DNA from: Synechococcus sp. PCC 7335
Lineage (GTDB): Bacteria > Cyanobacteriota > Cyanobacteriia > Phormidesmidales > Phormidesmidaceae
NCBI RefSeq assembly: GCF_000155595.1
Contig: NZ_DS989905.1
Coordinates: 385,040-449,039 of the forward strand
Direction of reading: 5' to 3'
Length of the DNA stretch: 64,000 bases
In this document: positions 38,234 through 47,377 of the stretch, one piece after another
Layout of the letters: each line of letters starts with the position of its first letter
Position numbering within the stretch: the first letter of the stretch is position 1
The notes under the pieces: model-generated
The model's input: the letters and a program-made list of their open reading frames with translations, nothing else
Databases searched by the model: none
Told to the model about the DNA's origin: nothing
Position numbers and translations under genes: made by a program

Positions 38234-41200
38234 ATGGCTATCTTCCGCTCGCTCTACCCTTTGTTCAGGCAAAAAGCAATGTCTCGTTCGATTAAAGCTC
38301 AGCCAGGTTGTCTGAATACGCTGCGAATTGCTATCAAACGCAATGGGTTTTTAACCCAACGTGCGCTATCAGAAAGGGCAGGCTACTCCTTGGCAACGGT
38401 TAAAAAGTTTTTAAGCGGTAAACCAGTAGATTTTGCTACCTTTACTGAGCTTTGTGAAACGCTCAACTTGGAGTGGGAAGAGATCGCTGACTTGGGCCTA
38501 GATCTACCCGAAGACAAGCTATCCAAAAAGGTTAGTTCGCAGGTAGAAGAAGATTGCTATTCACTGGCACAAGATCCGTCCGGCACGATCAAAGCGCGAC
38601 AGGCTCAGCACCTTTCAGGACAAAACTCTACGCCTAAATGCGCTCAAGACTGGGGGAAAGCTATCGACACTGCTATCTTCTTTGGCCGGGAGCAGGCGTT
38701 AGACACGCTAGAGGACTGGCTGGTTCGCGATCGCGCTCGTCTGGTGGCGCTCTGCGGCATGGGTGGCATCGGTAAAACGACACTGAGTGCAAAGCTAGCG
38801 CGTCAAGTAGAAGATCATTTTGACTATCTTGTATGGCGCAGCCTGAAGAACGTGCCGCCTATTCAAGAGACGCTTGCGAGCCTGCTTAGTTTTTTGGTGG
38901 AGCAATCAGGGGATCATCTAGCAGAGGATCGAGCGGCTAGTAGTTTGGACGGCCAATTGCGGCAGCTCACGAACTGCCTACGGAACTATCGTTGCTTGAT
39001 TATCCTTGACAATATCGAATCACTCTTCGAAGAGGGCGATCGCGCTGGCACCTATCTAGCGGGATATGAAAACTACGCTCAACTGCTAGAAACGTTTTGC
39101 GAAACCGACCACAGCAGCAGCATTTTAGTTACCTCGCGAGAACTGCCTAAAGAGATCGCGATTCAAATGGGCAAGACTTCGCCGATTCGTAGCTTTCAGC
39201 TGTCTGGACTTGCAAGCGCTGAAGGGCGAGCACTCATCCAGACTGCTAGCCCGGTCGATGGTACCTTTACAGGGGCAGCAGCTGATTGGGACCGGCTAGT
39301 CGAAGCCTATAGCGGTAACCCCCTAGCGCTGAAGATTATTGCAGCGGCAGTGAGAGATTACTTCGATGGTAGCCTGCCTACTTTTTTGGAAGTGGTGCAA
39401 AAAGACTCGCTTATCTTTGGCGATATCAGACAGCTATTGGCGCGACAAGTGAAACGTCTGACCGTTTTAGAGCGTGACATTATGTACTGGCTTGCTATTA
39501 ACCGGGAGCCAGTTGTATGGCGATCGCTTCAGGCAGATATGGTTGAAGCCGTTCCATTAGATCAGCTACTAGAGGCTGTGGATTCTTTAGAACGGCGCTC
39601 TTTGATTGAAAAGAATGGCTCTTATATCACTCAGCAAGCCGTCGTGATGGACTATTTCACCCAAGAGCTGATTGATCGTATCTGCAAGGAAGTTTTCGCT
39701 CAAGCGCCTGAGCAGTTGCGCTCTCACGGATTGGTGAAAGCGAGTAGCAGTGACTACATATATCGGGCACAAATCCGGCTCATCATATCGCCTATTTTGT
39801 CAAAGCTACAGGTGCAAGGGGCGTCTGCAGCAGATCTAGACTCAACACTGACTAAACTTCTCGAGCAAGTGCAGGCATTACCGAAACGCGATCGCAGTTA
39901 CCTTGGCGGTAATGTCTTGACTCTCCTACGTCATCTGGGGATCGATCTGCAGGGCTACAACTTTTCAAACCTCACTATCCGCCAAACGTCGCTTCAGGGC
40001 TTAATCCTGCACGATGTTGTTTTTTCTGGTTCAGATCTTTCTAATTCACTCTTTAATCAGCCTTTTGGCAGCATTCGCGCGATGGCCTTTAGAGCGGATA
40101 ATGTCTTAGCAACCGGCGATACCAACGGTGAGATCTGGCTTTGGCAATCGCAGCTGTCTGCTGGTACGTCGGCAATGACCGCTGGTGATATTGGCTCTCA
40201 TATCTCTACGTTTAAGGGACATCAAAACTGGGTGTGCTCAGTGGCGTTCAGTCCAGATGGAACGCAGCTAGCCAGCGGCAGCGCCGATCGCACCGTTCGG
40301 CTATGGGATGCAAAAACGGGTAAGTGCTTAAAGGTGCTAGAAGGACACCAGAACTGGGTGATGTCTGTAGCCTTTAGTCCAGATGGAACGCAGCTAGCCA
40401 GTGGCAGCGCCGACCGCACCGTCCGGCTGTGGCATGTGGCTTCAGGCAAGTGTCAGCGTGTTCTAGAAGGTCATGGTCATGGTGTCTGGTCAGTGGCATT
40501 TGCCGCCACCGCAGACTATCTAGCCAGCGGCAGCGCCGACCGTACCGTTCGGCTATGGGATGTGCGTACGGGTGAGTGCCTAAAAACTTTAATAGACCAC
40601 CAGCACGGCGTATGGTCTGTGGCGTTTCATCCAGATGGTAGCCAGTTAGCTAGTGGCAGCGCGGACCAAACGGTTCGACTGTGGGATGTGCCTTCAGGGA
40701 AGTGTTTAGACACTTTGCTCGGTCATAGTAACTGGATTTGGACAGTCGCGTTTAGTCCAGATGGCAGCCAGCTAGCTACCGGCAGCGCGGATCAAACGGT
40801 TCGACTGTGGAATGTTGCAACACGGCAGTGTTTGCGTGTTCTAGCTGGCCATAGCAACTGGGTGTGGTCGATAGCCTTTAGCCCCAATGGTCACTATCTC
40901 ACTAGTGGTAGCGAAGATCGCACAATGCGACTTTGGAATTTAATGAGCGGACAATGTCTGAAGTCGTTGCAGGGCAGTGGGAACTGGGTATGGGCGCTAG
41001 CGTTTAGTCCAGATGGCAAAACACTTGCTAGCGGACAGGGCGATCGCAGCTTGGTCCTGAGGGATATGCAGGCGGACTTATCCTTAGAGAGCAGCTCAAA
41101 AACCCTGTTCGGCGCGCAAAAGGCCATTTGGTCGGTGGTGTTTAGTCCAAACGGACGGCAGCTCGCCAGCGGTAATGAGGACGGCGGCGTACATCTATGG

Positions 41201-41989
41201 CAGCTGGATAAGCAGCTTTGGCGAAGCCCCTCCAAAGGAGAATCACACTATCGCTTTTCAGGCCATGAGAAATCTGTATGGTCAGTGGCATTTAGCCCGA
41301 CGGGCGATCGCCTTGCCAGTGGCAGTGCTGACCAGAGCATTAAATTATGGGACTTAGACACTAGAAAATGTCAGCAAACGCTTACAGGACATCAGCATTG
41401 GGTCAGTTCAGTTGCTTTCCATCCTGAAGAGAATCTGTTGGCTAGCGGCTCTTATGATCGCACTATCAAGCTTTGGGACTTGGCTACCCACAACTGCGTA
41501 GCTACCTGGAGGGGCCACACTAGCGGACTTTGGTGCATTGCCTTTTCGCCGACAGGAGACTTTTTAGTCAGCGGCAGCCTAGACTGTACCGTTCGGTTGT
41601 GGGATACCCACACCGGAACCTGCAAACAGATTTTCGAAGGGCACAAAAATTGGGTCATTTCTGTAGCGGTCAGCCCAGATGGTCAATGTATTGCCAGCGC
41701 TAGCGCCGATCGCACCGTCCGACTGTGGAACACCCACAGCGGCCAGCTTGTTCATGCGCTGCAAGGACATACTAATAGCGTTTGGTCAGTTGACTTTAGT
41801 CCCGATGGAAAAATGCTTGCCAGTGGCAGTGATGATAAGACCATCCGCCTGTGGTCAGTAGAGACTGGTGACTGTTTGAATGTTGTCAAAAATAGAGAAC
41901 CTTACGATGGAATGAACATTACCGGTGTCAAAGGACTTACAGCCTCTGAGCTATCAACGTTAGAACAACTAGGGGCAACCCAGAATTAA
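38234..41989 (+). CDS. HTH/NB-ARC/WD40-repeat regulator-like protein
   Basis: The product has 1251 residues (start possibly ATG 38279). An XRE-like HTH (about 30-90: Thr-Gln-Arg-Ala-Leu-Ser-Glu-Arg-Ala-Gly-Tyr-Ser) is followed by an NB-ARC ATPase with Walker A Gly-Met-Gly-Gly-Ile-Gly-Lys-Thr-Thr and Walker B Leu-Ile-Ile-Leu-Asp-Asn. A winged-helix segment and a short pentapeptide-like stretch come next, then 14 WD40 repeats: two seven-bladed propellers. Neighbouring blades are nearly identical in DNA (Ser-Ala-Asp-Arg-Thr-Val-Arg-Leu-Trp recurs), which means recent duplication or gene conversion. The domain order is that of STAND NTPases, which bind a ligand and oligomerise; some are anti-phage or cell-death factors. 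The target is unknown. Confidence 0.93.
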   Translation: MAIFRSLYPLFRQKAMSRSIKAQPGCLNTLRIAIKRNGFLTQRALSERAGYSLATVKKFLSGKPVDFATFTELCETLNLEWEEIADLGLDLPEDKLSKKVSSQVEEDCYSLAQDPSGTIKARQAQHLSGQNSTPKCAQDWGKAIDTAIFFGREQALDTLEDWLVRDRARLVALCGMGGIGKTTLSAKLARQVEDHFDYLVWRSLKNVPPIQETLASLLSFLVEQSGDHLAEDRAASSLDGQLRQLTNCLRNYRCLIILDNIESLFEEGDRAGTYLAGYENYAQLLETFCETDHSSSILVTSRELPKEIAIQMGKTSPIRSFQLSGLASAEGRALIQTASPVDGTFTGAAADWDRLVEAYSGNPLALKIIAAAVRDYFDGSLPTFLEVVQKDSLIFGDIRQLLARQVKRLTVLERDIMYWLAINREPVVWRSLQADMVEAVPLDQLLEAVDSLERRSLIEKNGSYITQQAVVMDYFTQELIDRICKEVFAQAPEQLRSHGLVKASSSDYIYRAQIRLIISPILSKLQVQGASAADLDSTLTKLLEQVQALPKRDRSYLGGNVLTLLRHLGIDLQGYNFSNLTIRQTSLQGLILHDVVFSGSDLSNSLFNQPFGSIRAMAFRADNVLATGDTNGEIWLWQSQLSAGTSAMTAGDIGSHISTFKGHQNWVCSVAFSPDGTQLASGSADRTVRLWDAKTGKCLKVLEGHQNWVMSVAFSPDGTQLASGSADRTVRLWHVASGKCQRVLEGHGHGVWSVAFAATADYLASGSADRTVRLWDVRTGECLKTLIDHQHGVWSVAFHPDGSQLASGSADQTVRLWDVPSGKCLDTLLGHSNWIWTVAFSPDGSQLATGSADQTVRLWNVATRQCLRVLAGHSNWVWSIAFSPNGHYLTSGSEDRTMRLWNLMSGQCLKSLQGSGNWVWALAFSPDGKTLASGQGDRSLVLRDMQADLSLESSSKTLFGAQKAIWSVVFSPNGRQLASGNEDGGVHLWQLDKQLWRSPSKGESHYRFSGHEKSVWSVAFSPTGDRLASGSADQSIKLWDLDTRKCQQTLTGHQHWVSSVAFHPEENLLASGSYDRTIKLWDLATHNCVATWRGHTSGLWCIAFSPTGDFLVSGSLDCTVRLWDTHTGTCKQIFEGHKNWVISVAVSPDGQCIASASADRTVRLWNTHSGQLVHALQGHTNSVWSVDFSPDGKMLASGSDDKTIRLWSVETGDCLNVVKNREPYDGMNITGVKGLTASELSTLEQLGATQN

Positions 41990-42014
41990 ATCAAGGATTG
42001 AGCAGGGAAACCCA

Positions 42015-42890
42015 ATGAAAACAAAGATAAGTTATCGGCCTAGTCAACTAGATGAAGCCTCCAACCCGAACGCCGGTCAAAACCAAACGCGACTACCCTT
42101 TGTTCTTTGGTTACTGTCGGTTATCTCGATTATTTTGTTGATACTCGTTGGCGGAGGACTATTCTTCTTTCCTGATTTCTCTAGACCAATATGGCTTTGG
42201 TCGCTGACACCTTTCAACCTGCGATTTTTGGGGGCAATCTATCTCACCGCGTTAGTGGCCCTTGCAAACCTAGTATTGGCTAAGCGAGCTGCTCTCATTC
42301 GGCTGATTGTACCTATGATGTGGGTATTCACAACGGTTGTATTGTTAGTCTCCTGTCTGCACATAGAACAGTTTAACGCTGGTAGAAAAACAACAGATAT
42401 TTGGTTCTGGCTATATCTTATCGACTGTGTCGGTGCCAGCTACTACTTGGGATATATTAAGCAAATTTCGTTCGGGGGCTTGTGCCGCTTGCCGCTTGCC
42501 TGGTCCGTTGCGCTAGGTGTGCAGGCAGGATTGCTAGGCGTATATGGGTTAGGTCTGCTGATATTTCCTGAGGTGACCAGCAGTTCCTGGAGCTGGCCGC
42601 TAGATGTCTTTCACTCTCGTCTGTACAGCTCCATCTTTCTTACAGGCGCTATTGGCTCAGCTATTCTCTCTGTGCGAGCAAACGCAATCGAATGTAGAGC
42701 GCTAGGTGTTATACAAGTGGCGTTTAGCGGATGGGTGCTAGCCGGTGTATGGGTTGTCGATAGCGCAGTTAAAAAGATTGACTGGAGTTTGAGTAGCAAC
42801 TGGGTTTGGCTAGGTGCAATCGCATTGCCTGGTATCTTTGGTATTGGACTCATTCTACAGTCGCAAAACGGTCGAGAGGATCGCTTGTAG
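42015..42890 (+). CDS. Multi-pass membrane protein, unknown
   Basis: The product has 291 residues. About eight hydrophobic helices follow a polar N-terminus of 30 residues; two halves (about 35-140 and 150-280) have similar patterns (Leu-Leu-x-x-Phe-Pro-(Asp/Glu)-x-x-Ser-x-x-x-Trp-x-Trp and Pro-Leu/Phe-Asn/Asp), suggesting an internal duplication. It starts 25 bp after the WD40 gene, so they may be co-transcribed. No transport signature is seen. Confidence 0.75.
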   Translation: MKTKISYRPSQLDEASNPNAGQNQTRLPFVLWLLSVISIILLILVGGGLFFFPDFSRPIWLWSLTPFNLRFLGAIYLTALVALANLVLAKRAALIRLIVPMMWVFTTVVLLVSCLHIEQFNAGRKTTDIWFWLYLIDCVGASYYLGYIKQISFGGLCRLPLAWSVALGVQAGLLGVYGLGLLIFPEVTSSSWSWPLDVFHSRLYSSIFLTGAIGSAILSVRANAIECRALGVIQVAFSGWVLAGVWVVDSAVKKIDWSLSSNWVWLGAIALPGIFGIGLILQSQNGREDRL

Positions 42891-42925
42891 GGATCGCTGA
42901 TCCTCTACAAGCGATCCAGGATTCG

Positions 42926-43258
42926 CTACTTGTTGCGGCGAGCTGCCGATTGACGGTGACGTTCCGCTAGCGAAAGCTGCGCTTGTGGATTGTCTGTTTC
43001 TATGGTCTGTCTAGATTCGATAGCTGAGTGGTAGTTCGTCACAGCGCCATAGGAGGGTCCCTCAGCAGCGGGTTTAGCAGATTGTCCTGACCTAATGAGA
43101 CCATCGCGGATGTCTTGTTCCTGAAGGCGAATCTGTTGAAGATTGAAAGAAGGATCAACTTCTGGAAAAGCATGGACGTTAGCTGCAACTGTACCGCTCG
43201 AAATCAGAGCGACAATAGTAGAAAGAACAAGACGTTTTGTAGAAAGCATCGAAGTCAT
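42926..43258 (-). CDS. Small exported protein, paralogue of the one at 44678
   Basis: The product has 110 residues. The signal peptide (Leu-Ser-Thr-Lys-Arg-Leu-Val-Leu-Ser-Thr-Ile-Val-Ala-Leu) resembles that of the 79-residue protein encoded at 44678-44917, as does the following Leu-Gln-Gln/Lys-x-x-Leu region. The mature protein is Gln/Ser-rich and polar. GAGGTAAT lies upstream of the ATG. Both flank the sigma-like gene. Confidence 0.6.
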   Translation of the reverse strand: MTSMLSTKRLVLSTIVALISSGTVAANVHAFPEVDPSFNLQQIRLQEQDIRDGLIRSGQSAKPAAEGPSYGAVTNYHSAIESRQTIETDNPQAQLSLAERHRQSAARRNK

Positions 43259-43458
43259 GGTATTACCTCAAGATGTTGTTAAGTTGTTTGTGAGACGTGT
43301 GATATAGAGCGATGTTGTATTGCTCTATGTTTTCTATATAACTAGGCAAAAGGCTACGATGAAGGCTAGGAAAGTCAAACTTGTAGCTAACTTATTTTTC
43401 ATTGGGCTACTTCCATCTCTAGTTGTGGAAGCTCTGCTACCAAACTGAGTGCTTACCT

Positions 43459-44133
43459 CTACGATAGATAAGCACTCAGTTTGGTAGCGAACCGGGCTAA
43501 GCACCGGCGATAGAAGCTACTTAGCATAGGGACGGGTACCCCAAGGTCGTCAGAGAGGTCTTGCCAGGAATAGCCTTCTAATCGCTTAATGGCAATATAT
43601 TGAAAATTGGCTCTAGGATGGTCAACAACGCTAACTGATCTAAACAGGCCCTCAGTATCCTCTATTAGGCAAGCTTTTACTTCTAGCGAAAGCCGAAGCG
43701 TGGACGGCGGATTCAGTTCGCTAGGATTGCTTGAATCTAGATGCTGTAAGGTTAGTCGTTTGACATCTCTAACCTTTAGTCCTTTGGGCGCAACGGGGAG
43801 ATAGTCCCTGCTGGCGTCTATGAAAAATCGACGCCTAAGTAGGAAGTTAACCCACTGTAGGACTTCTCCTTTTTCAAGACTGTAATCGTCAATGCGATCA
43901 CACACAAACATGAACAGACGTTGAAGTGCTTCTGCGTAGATATCTTCATACAGTAGTTGCAACTGTCCTTGACAAGGCCGGCATAGCTTTTGCGCCTGCA
44001 ACAAGGTAGTAACCAACTCATTTAAGGCTCTTTGTCTAGCTGCACTTCCTTTGGGTGCATTTTGAGCTGAGACCACAAGTTGCCGTAGATAGATGTCTAG
44101 ATGAGGCTGTTCAAAACGGGTAGATAAGTCCAT
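43459..44133 (-). CDS. Sigma-70-like factor (ECF-like), divergent
   Basis: The product has 224 residues. The middle segment Tyr-Ala-Glu-Ala-Leu-Gln-Arg-Leu-Phe-Met-Phe-Val-Cys plus Trp-Val-Asn-Phe-Leu-Leu-Arg-Arg-Arg-Phe-Phe-Ile-Asp resembles sigma region 2. The C-terminal Gly-Tyr-Ser-Trp-Gln-Asp-Leu-Ser-Asp-Asp-Leu-Gly-Val-Pro followed by Phe-Tyr-Arg-Arg-Cys-Leu resembles a region 4 HTH. Similar proteins occur in cyanobacteria as atypical sigma factors. It would redirect RNA polymerase to few promoters; the flanking exported peptides are plausible targets. A CxxC (Cys-Arg-Pro-Cys) near residue 56 could be redox- or metal-sensitive. Confidence 0.65.
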   Translation of the reverse strand: MDLSTRFEQPHLDIYLRQLVVSAQNAPKGSAARQRALNELVTTLLQAQKLCRPCQGQLQLLYEDIYAEALQRLFMFVCDRIDDYSLEKGEVLQWVNFLLRRRFFIDASRDYLPVAPKGLKVRDVKRLTLQHLDSSNPSELNPPSTLRLSLEVKACLIEDTEGLFRSVSVVDHPRANFQYIAIKRLEGYSWQDLSDDLGVPVPMLSSFYRRCLARFATKLSAYLS

Positions 44134-44677
44134 TGTTTTGGTTGCCGAGACAGGTTTTCAGTACACGAAGATCAACTAGTGCAATCAGCTTCTCGTACAT
44201 CACTCTCAAATTTGAAGGTTCTTTCTCGAGTGTATTTTCTGCTAATTCTCTCTAGCTGAAAATCTTTATCAGATAATTCAAGGACTTCCAACCAGGAACA
44301 ACTAAGCATCCAGTGAAAGTTTGGAGTACTCTTTGCTGGTCTATAGTCCTATTTAAGCAATAGAAAAGCTAAGTAAAGGATAGAAAAGCTAGCTTTTAGC
44401 TGGGTTACTTCATAGCTAATCAGAGTTTAGACATTCAAGAATCTATGATTGACTTGGGAATGACTACTATAAATTAACGGCAGCAGACACGTCGGATAGT
44501 GTTACACCATCGGGTTGTTGTCAAACAACCCGCGACTCTAAGAGAGCCGATTAGCTCAATTAGAATGCTTACTACTTACTGCAAAGCTTTGCAGAGCGGC
44601 ATCATTACTCTAAAAGAAAGATGTGATGTACACTCGTCTCTATTTGTTACACTTTATCTTCATTGATCACAATATGG
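44134..44677. other. Intergenic region, 544 bp
   Basis: AT-rich leader of the sigma-like gene on the minus strand. A tight hairpin lies at 44511-44532 (CGGGTTGTT paired with AACAACCCG, 4-nt loop, perfect). No gene is supported. Confidence 0.5.
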
Positions 44678-44917
44678 CTATGGATCATAATCAACTTCGC
44701 TATGAGAATTTGGACTGTCTTTAGATATAAGAGTAGCAGAGCTATCTTTAGTTCTTACTTCGCTATGGCTAGTGTTGACTCTATATAAAAGCAGTTTCTG
44801 AAGATCGAGTGGTGAGACTGATGTAGTCGGCATATCCGCATAGGCTACAGCGCTTGTTGAAAGTGTGACAGCGATGGCGGAGAGTATAAGACGTTGTGCA
44901 GGATGTATTGTCGACAT
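44678..44917 (-). CDS. Small exported peptide, paralogue of the one at 42926
   Basis: The product has 79 residues. The signal peptide (Arg-Leu-Ile-Leu-Ser-Ala-Ile-Ala-Val-Thr-Leu-Ser-Thr, cleavage near Ala-Tyr-Ala-Asp) is followed by a short polar mature part with a repeated Ser-His-Ser-Glu-Val. AATTACC lies upstream on the coding side in a context similar to the 42926 gene, supporting duplication. Confidence 0.5.
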   Translation of the reverse strand: MSTIHPAQRLILSAIAVTLSTSAVAYADMPTTSVSPLDLQKLLLYRVNTSHSEVRTKDSSATLISKDSPNSHSEVDYDP

Positions 44918-45351
44918 AGGAATTACCTGGAATGTGTACGCAAGAATGTATAAGTCATGAACAACACCTTAGGTTGTGTTCTCTATATCTATTCAATTGT
45001 CCGAAGGACTACGATCAGGGTTAAGAAGGGCTAACTTATGGCTGACTTACTAACCCAGCAGTCAAATAGACCCTAAGTCGCTGTTCAAAGGTTGGCCAGA
45101 TTGAGCATCGACTAAGACGTGCTGAAGGGACTTAATACGGGCAGCGCTAAAGAAGACACTGTTGACGCACTAGATTCTAAACGCCAGACCAACACAAAAC
45201 CTTCGGTCTAGCTAAGAAGCTAATATCGAATTCACTGAGATTGAGATGTTATTTTAGAGTTCGCCAACAGTATCAGCGAAGCAGTATCTCCCTTTTGTTG
45301 ACTTGATGTTCTTTGCCAAAGAGTTTGTCCTATCCACAGGGACTATTGCGT
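44918..45351. other. Intergenic region, 434 bp
   Basis: I see no gene or clear regulatory structure between the exported peptide gene and the sulfotransferase stop codon. Confidence 0.45.
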
Positions 45352-46134
45352 CTAAGCGCTATAGCCGTGGTAATCGAAATATGCTTTCGATCTTTGTTGA
45401 ATTTGTTTTGCTCGCTTTTGCACTTCTGGCAATATGTTAAGCGATCGCGCCTTGATAACCTCTGAGTAGTCTAAACTTGAGCCGTCTCCTAGGCTCAAGA
45501 AAGTCATGATCTGTTTGATAGTAGACGCTGGTGCAGCGCATAAGTCCTCATACCTAATAGAAATGTATTCCTCAGAAGGGAGTTCGCTAATATTGTTCAT
45601 GAAGTAAGTGGTTGCTTCTACCGATGCTTGTATAGAGCGACGTCGCCCTATACCCAAGTGCTTAGAGGATAGAACCCTGACCAAACTACGCTTAATAGGA
45701 TTACTGAATATCTCCCGGTAGATGGGCGCAATTAAAGCGGTGTATTCGTTCCAGTCATAGATCACACTGCGCGAAGCCTTTAATTTAGAGCTAATAACAT
45801 GAACAGGATGGCGATGAATAAAAATAAACCTTGTACCAGGAACAAGCTGCCTGACCCGTAAGAACTGGGGAAAGTCCCAGGGATTTTTTAGCAGTAGCGG
45901 TTTGGCTGGGTCAGAAATAGCTTGAATCTTACGGCATAGCTGCTGAAAGGTAGGCAAGTTTCTTGGCGTTATGAACAGCTTGTCACTGGCTACATTCTTC
46001 AAGATAAACCCGTATTCTTCAGGCAGGTTTGGCGTTGCCGCAACCTGGTCAATCTTGCGATCACTTATTCCTAATGCGTTAAAGTGATTCTTTAATTCCT
46101 GAATAGCCTGCTTTTCCTTTTGATTGACATAGTT
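45352..46134 (-). pseudogene. Sulfotransferase, C-terminal part (split by IS982)
   Basis: The frame runs from the insertion point to the stop at 45352. It has the 3'-PAPS-binding features of sulfotransferases: Leu-Lys-Asn-Pro-Trp-Asp-Phe followed by Phe-Ile-Phe-Ile-His-Arg-His-Pro-Val-His-Val. The N-terminal part with the P-loop lies on the far side of the element at 47112-47310. Removing the element and one AGTT copy gives a continuous frame (Asp-Glu-Ile-Leu-Ser-Asn-Tyr-Val-Asn-Gln-Lys-Glu). The apparent start upstream of this fragment is inside the IS and not real. Confidence 0.9.
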
Positions 46135-47111
46135 AACGTCAGTTCGGGTTAAGCAGCAGGGGGAAGTTCCCATTCCATATGGAGAGAAGGCTTCTTCGGT
46201 TGGTGGCAATAAGCAATCAGTCCACAGAGGATGTTGACCCAGCAGTTGACCGGACTACGGTGACGAGAATGCTCTATCTGCGAAATGTTCTTCAGTTGGT
46301 CGATAATCGTTTCGATGATGGAACGTTTGCGCGAGAGTAGCTTGTCAGTTAGCCGCACTAGCTGGTTCTTCATGTTGCGCCGAGGCTTAGCAAAGAACTC
46401 GATGTTGAACGCGTCGAGTAGTTGCTTAGCCAGCTGCTTCGATACATAGCCTTTGTCTGCGCAGACTTTTCCCCATAGTCCAGTAAGTAAGTCAAAGGCG
46501 GGCTCACGGTCGTCCGTATTGCCCGGGGTCAGGGTGAGGTTGAGTAGTTCACCGCACTCGTTCACCACGAGGTGTAGCTTGAAGCCATAGAACCAGCCGA
46601 CAGAGGTTTTGCCCCTAGCTGCCGTATCTTTGCAGACCTTATGCTGCCAAATGCGACGGTTGTGGCAGACCGATAGACTGGTCGCATCGATAAAACTAAT
46701 GCCTGTACAACGGCCGAAGCAGCGCTTCAGATAACAACACAAGGGAAACAAACAAGAGGGCGTCCATTCGACAAAGCGGTTATAGCTGACTAGCGTTGGA
46801 AACGCTTGCTTCCAGTACTGGCATACATGATGAACGTAGTAGTGTTTGAAGGTGCGGTAGTGGCTTTGGTGAAAGCCGATGAGTATCGTCATCACTTCGC
46901 TTAGGCTCAGCGAACGAGCGCGTTGTCGCGTCTTTAGATGGTGGCTTAGCAGTTGACGCTGCCAGAGGGGTTCAAACACTTGGCAGAAGTCATCGACGTG
47001 GCAGAACAGTTCTTCTAAGCTGAACATAGTGGAGGATAGGGCTGATGGGTTTTACAACTTCAGCTTACCTATCCTCCTTTCTTCGAGCTTTCCTTATCCC
47101 GAACTGACGTT
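46135..47111 (-). mobile_element. IS982-family insertion sequence, complete
   Basis: 977 bp. Ends are AACGTCAGTTCGGGTTAAG (from 46135) and, inverted at the right end (to 47111), AACGTCAGTTCGGGATAAG: 18 of 19 match. A 4-bp target duplication AGTT flanks it at 46131-46134 and 47112-47115. It interrupts a sulfotransferase gene and is probably recent, since the reconstructed gene has no other lesion. Confidence 0.93.
46149..47027 (-). CDS. IS982-family transposase
   Basis: The product has 292 residues. DDE-type residues: Asp in Ser-Phe-Ile-Asp-Ala-Thr-Ser, Asp in Cys-Ala-Asp-Lys-Gly-Tyr, and Glu in Ser-Ile-Ile-Glu-Thr-Ile-Ile-Asp. The N-terminal region with Asp-Asp-Phe-Cys is typical of the family. 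Full length and likely active. Confidence 0.93.
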   Translation of the reverse strand: MFSLEELFCHVDDFCQVFEPLWQRQLLSHHLKTRQRARSLSLSEVMTILIGFHQSHYRTFKHYYVHHVCQYWKQAFPTLVSYNRFVEWTPSCLFPLCCYLKRCFGRCTGISFIDATSLSVCHNRRIWQHKVCKDTAARGKTSVGWFYGFKLHLVVNECGELLNLTLTPGNTDDREPAFDLLTGLWGKVCADKGYVSKQLAKQLLDAFNIEFFAKPRRNMKNQLVRLTDKLLSRKRSIIETIIDQLKNISQIEHSRHRSPVNCWVNILCGLIAYCHQPKKPSLHMEWELPPAA

Positions 47112-47310
47112 AGTTAGACAGAATCTCGTCATACTTAATAATGTGGTAGGCTCTTACCACATTAAAGCAACCTGTGTCAGCAAGCGTTTTGTACAGCAGT
47201 GTTGTTCCTGAGCGCTGATCTCCCAGAATGATGATAGGCGCGACCTCAACGTCCTTCAGCATGTTTAGATGCGGACTATCAGGACTATTTATTGGGTTTG
47301 TAGATTGCAT
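47112..47310 (-). pseudogene. Sulfotransferase, N-terminal part (split by IS982)
   Basis: It begins probably at ATG 47310 (others at 47370 and 47262 in frame). It contains the PAPS-binding loop Leu-Gly-Asp-Gln-Arg-Ser-Gly-Thr-Thr-Leu-Leu, then reads Asp-Glu-Ile-Leu-Ser-Asn and stops at the IS junction. The gene lies downstream of the glycosyltransferase at 47378 on the same strand; together they may once have decorated a glycolipid. That link is inference from adjacency. Confidence 0.88.
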
Positions 47311-47377
47311 TGTATCACCACCGATGAAGTGCTTTTTGTCTTTAGCGGTCAATATGCAAGAAACAGCCATGGTGTCT

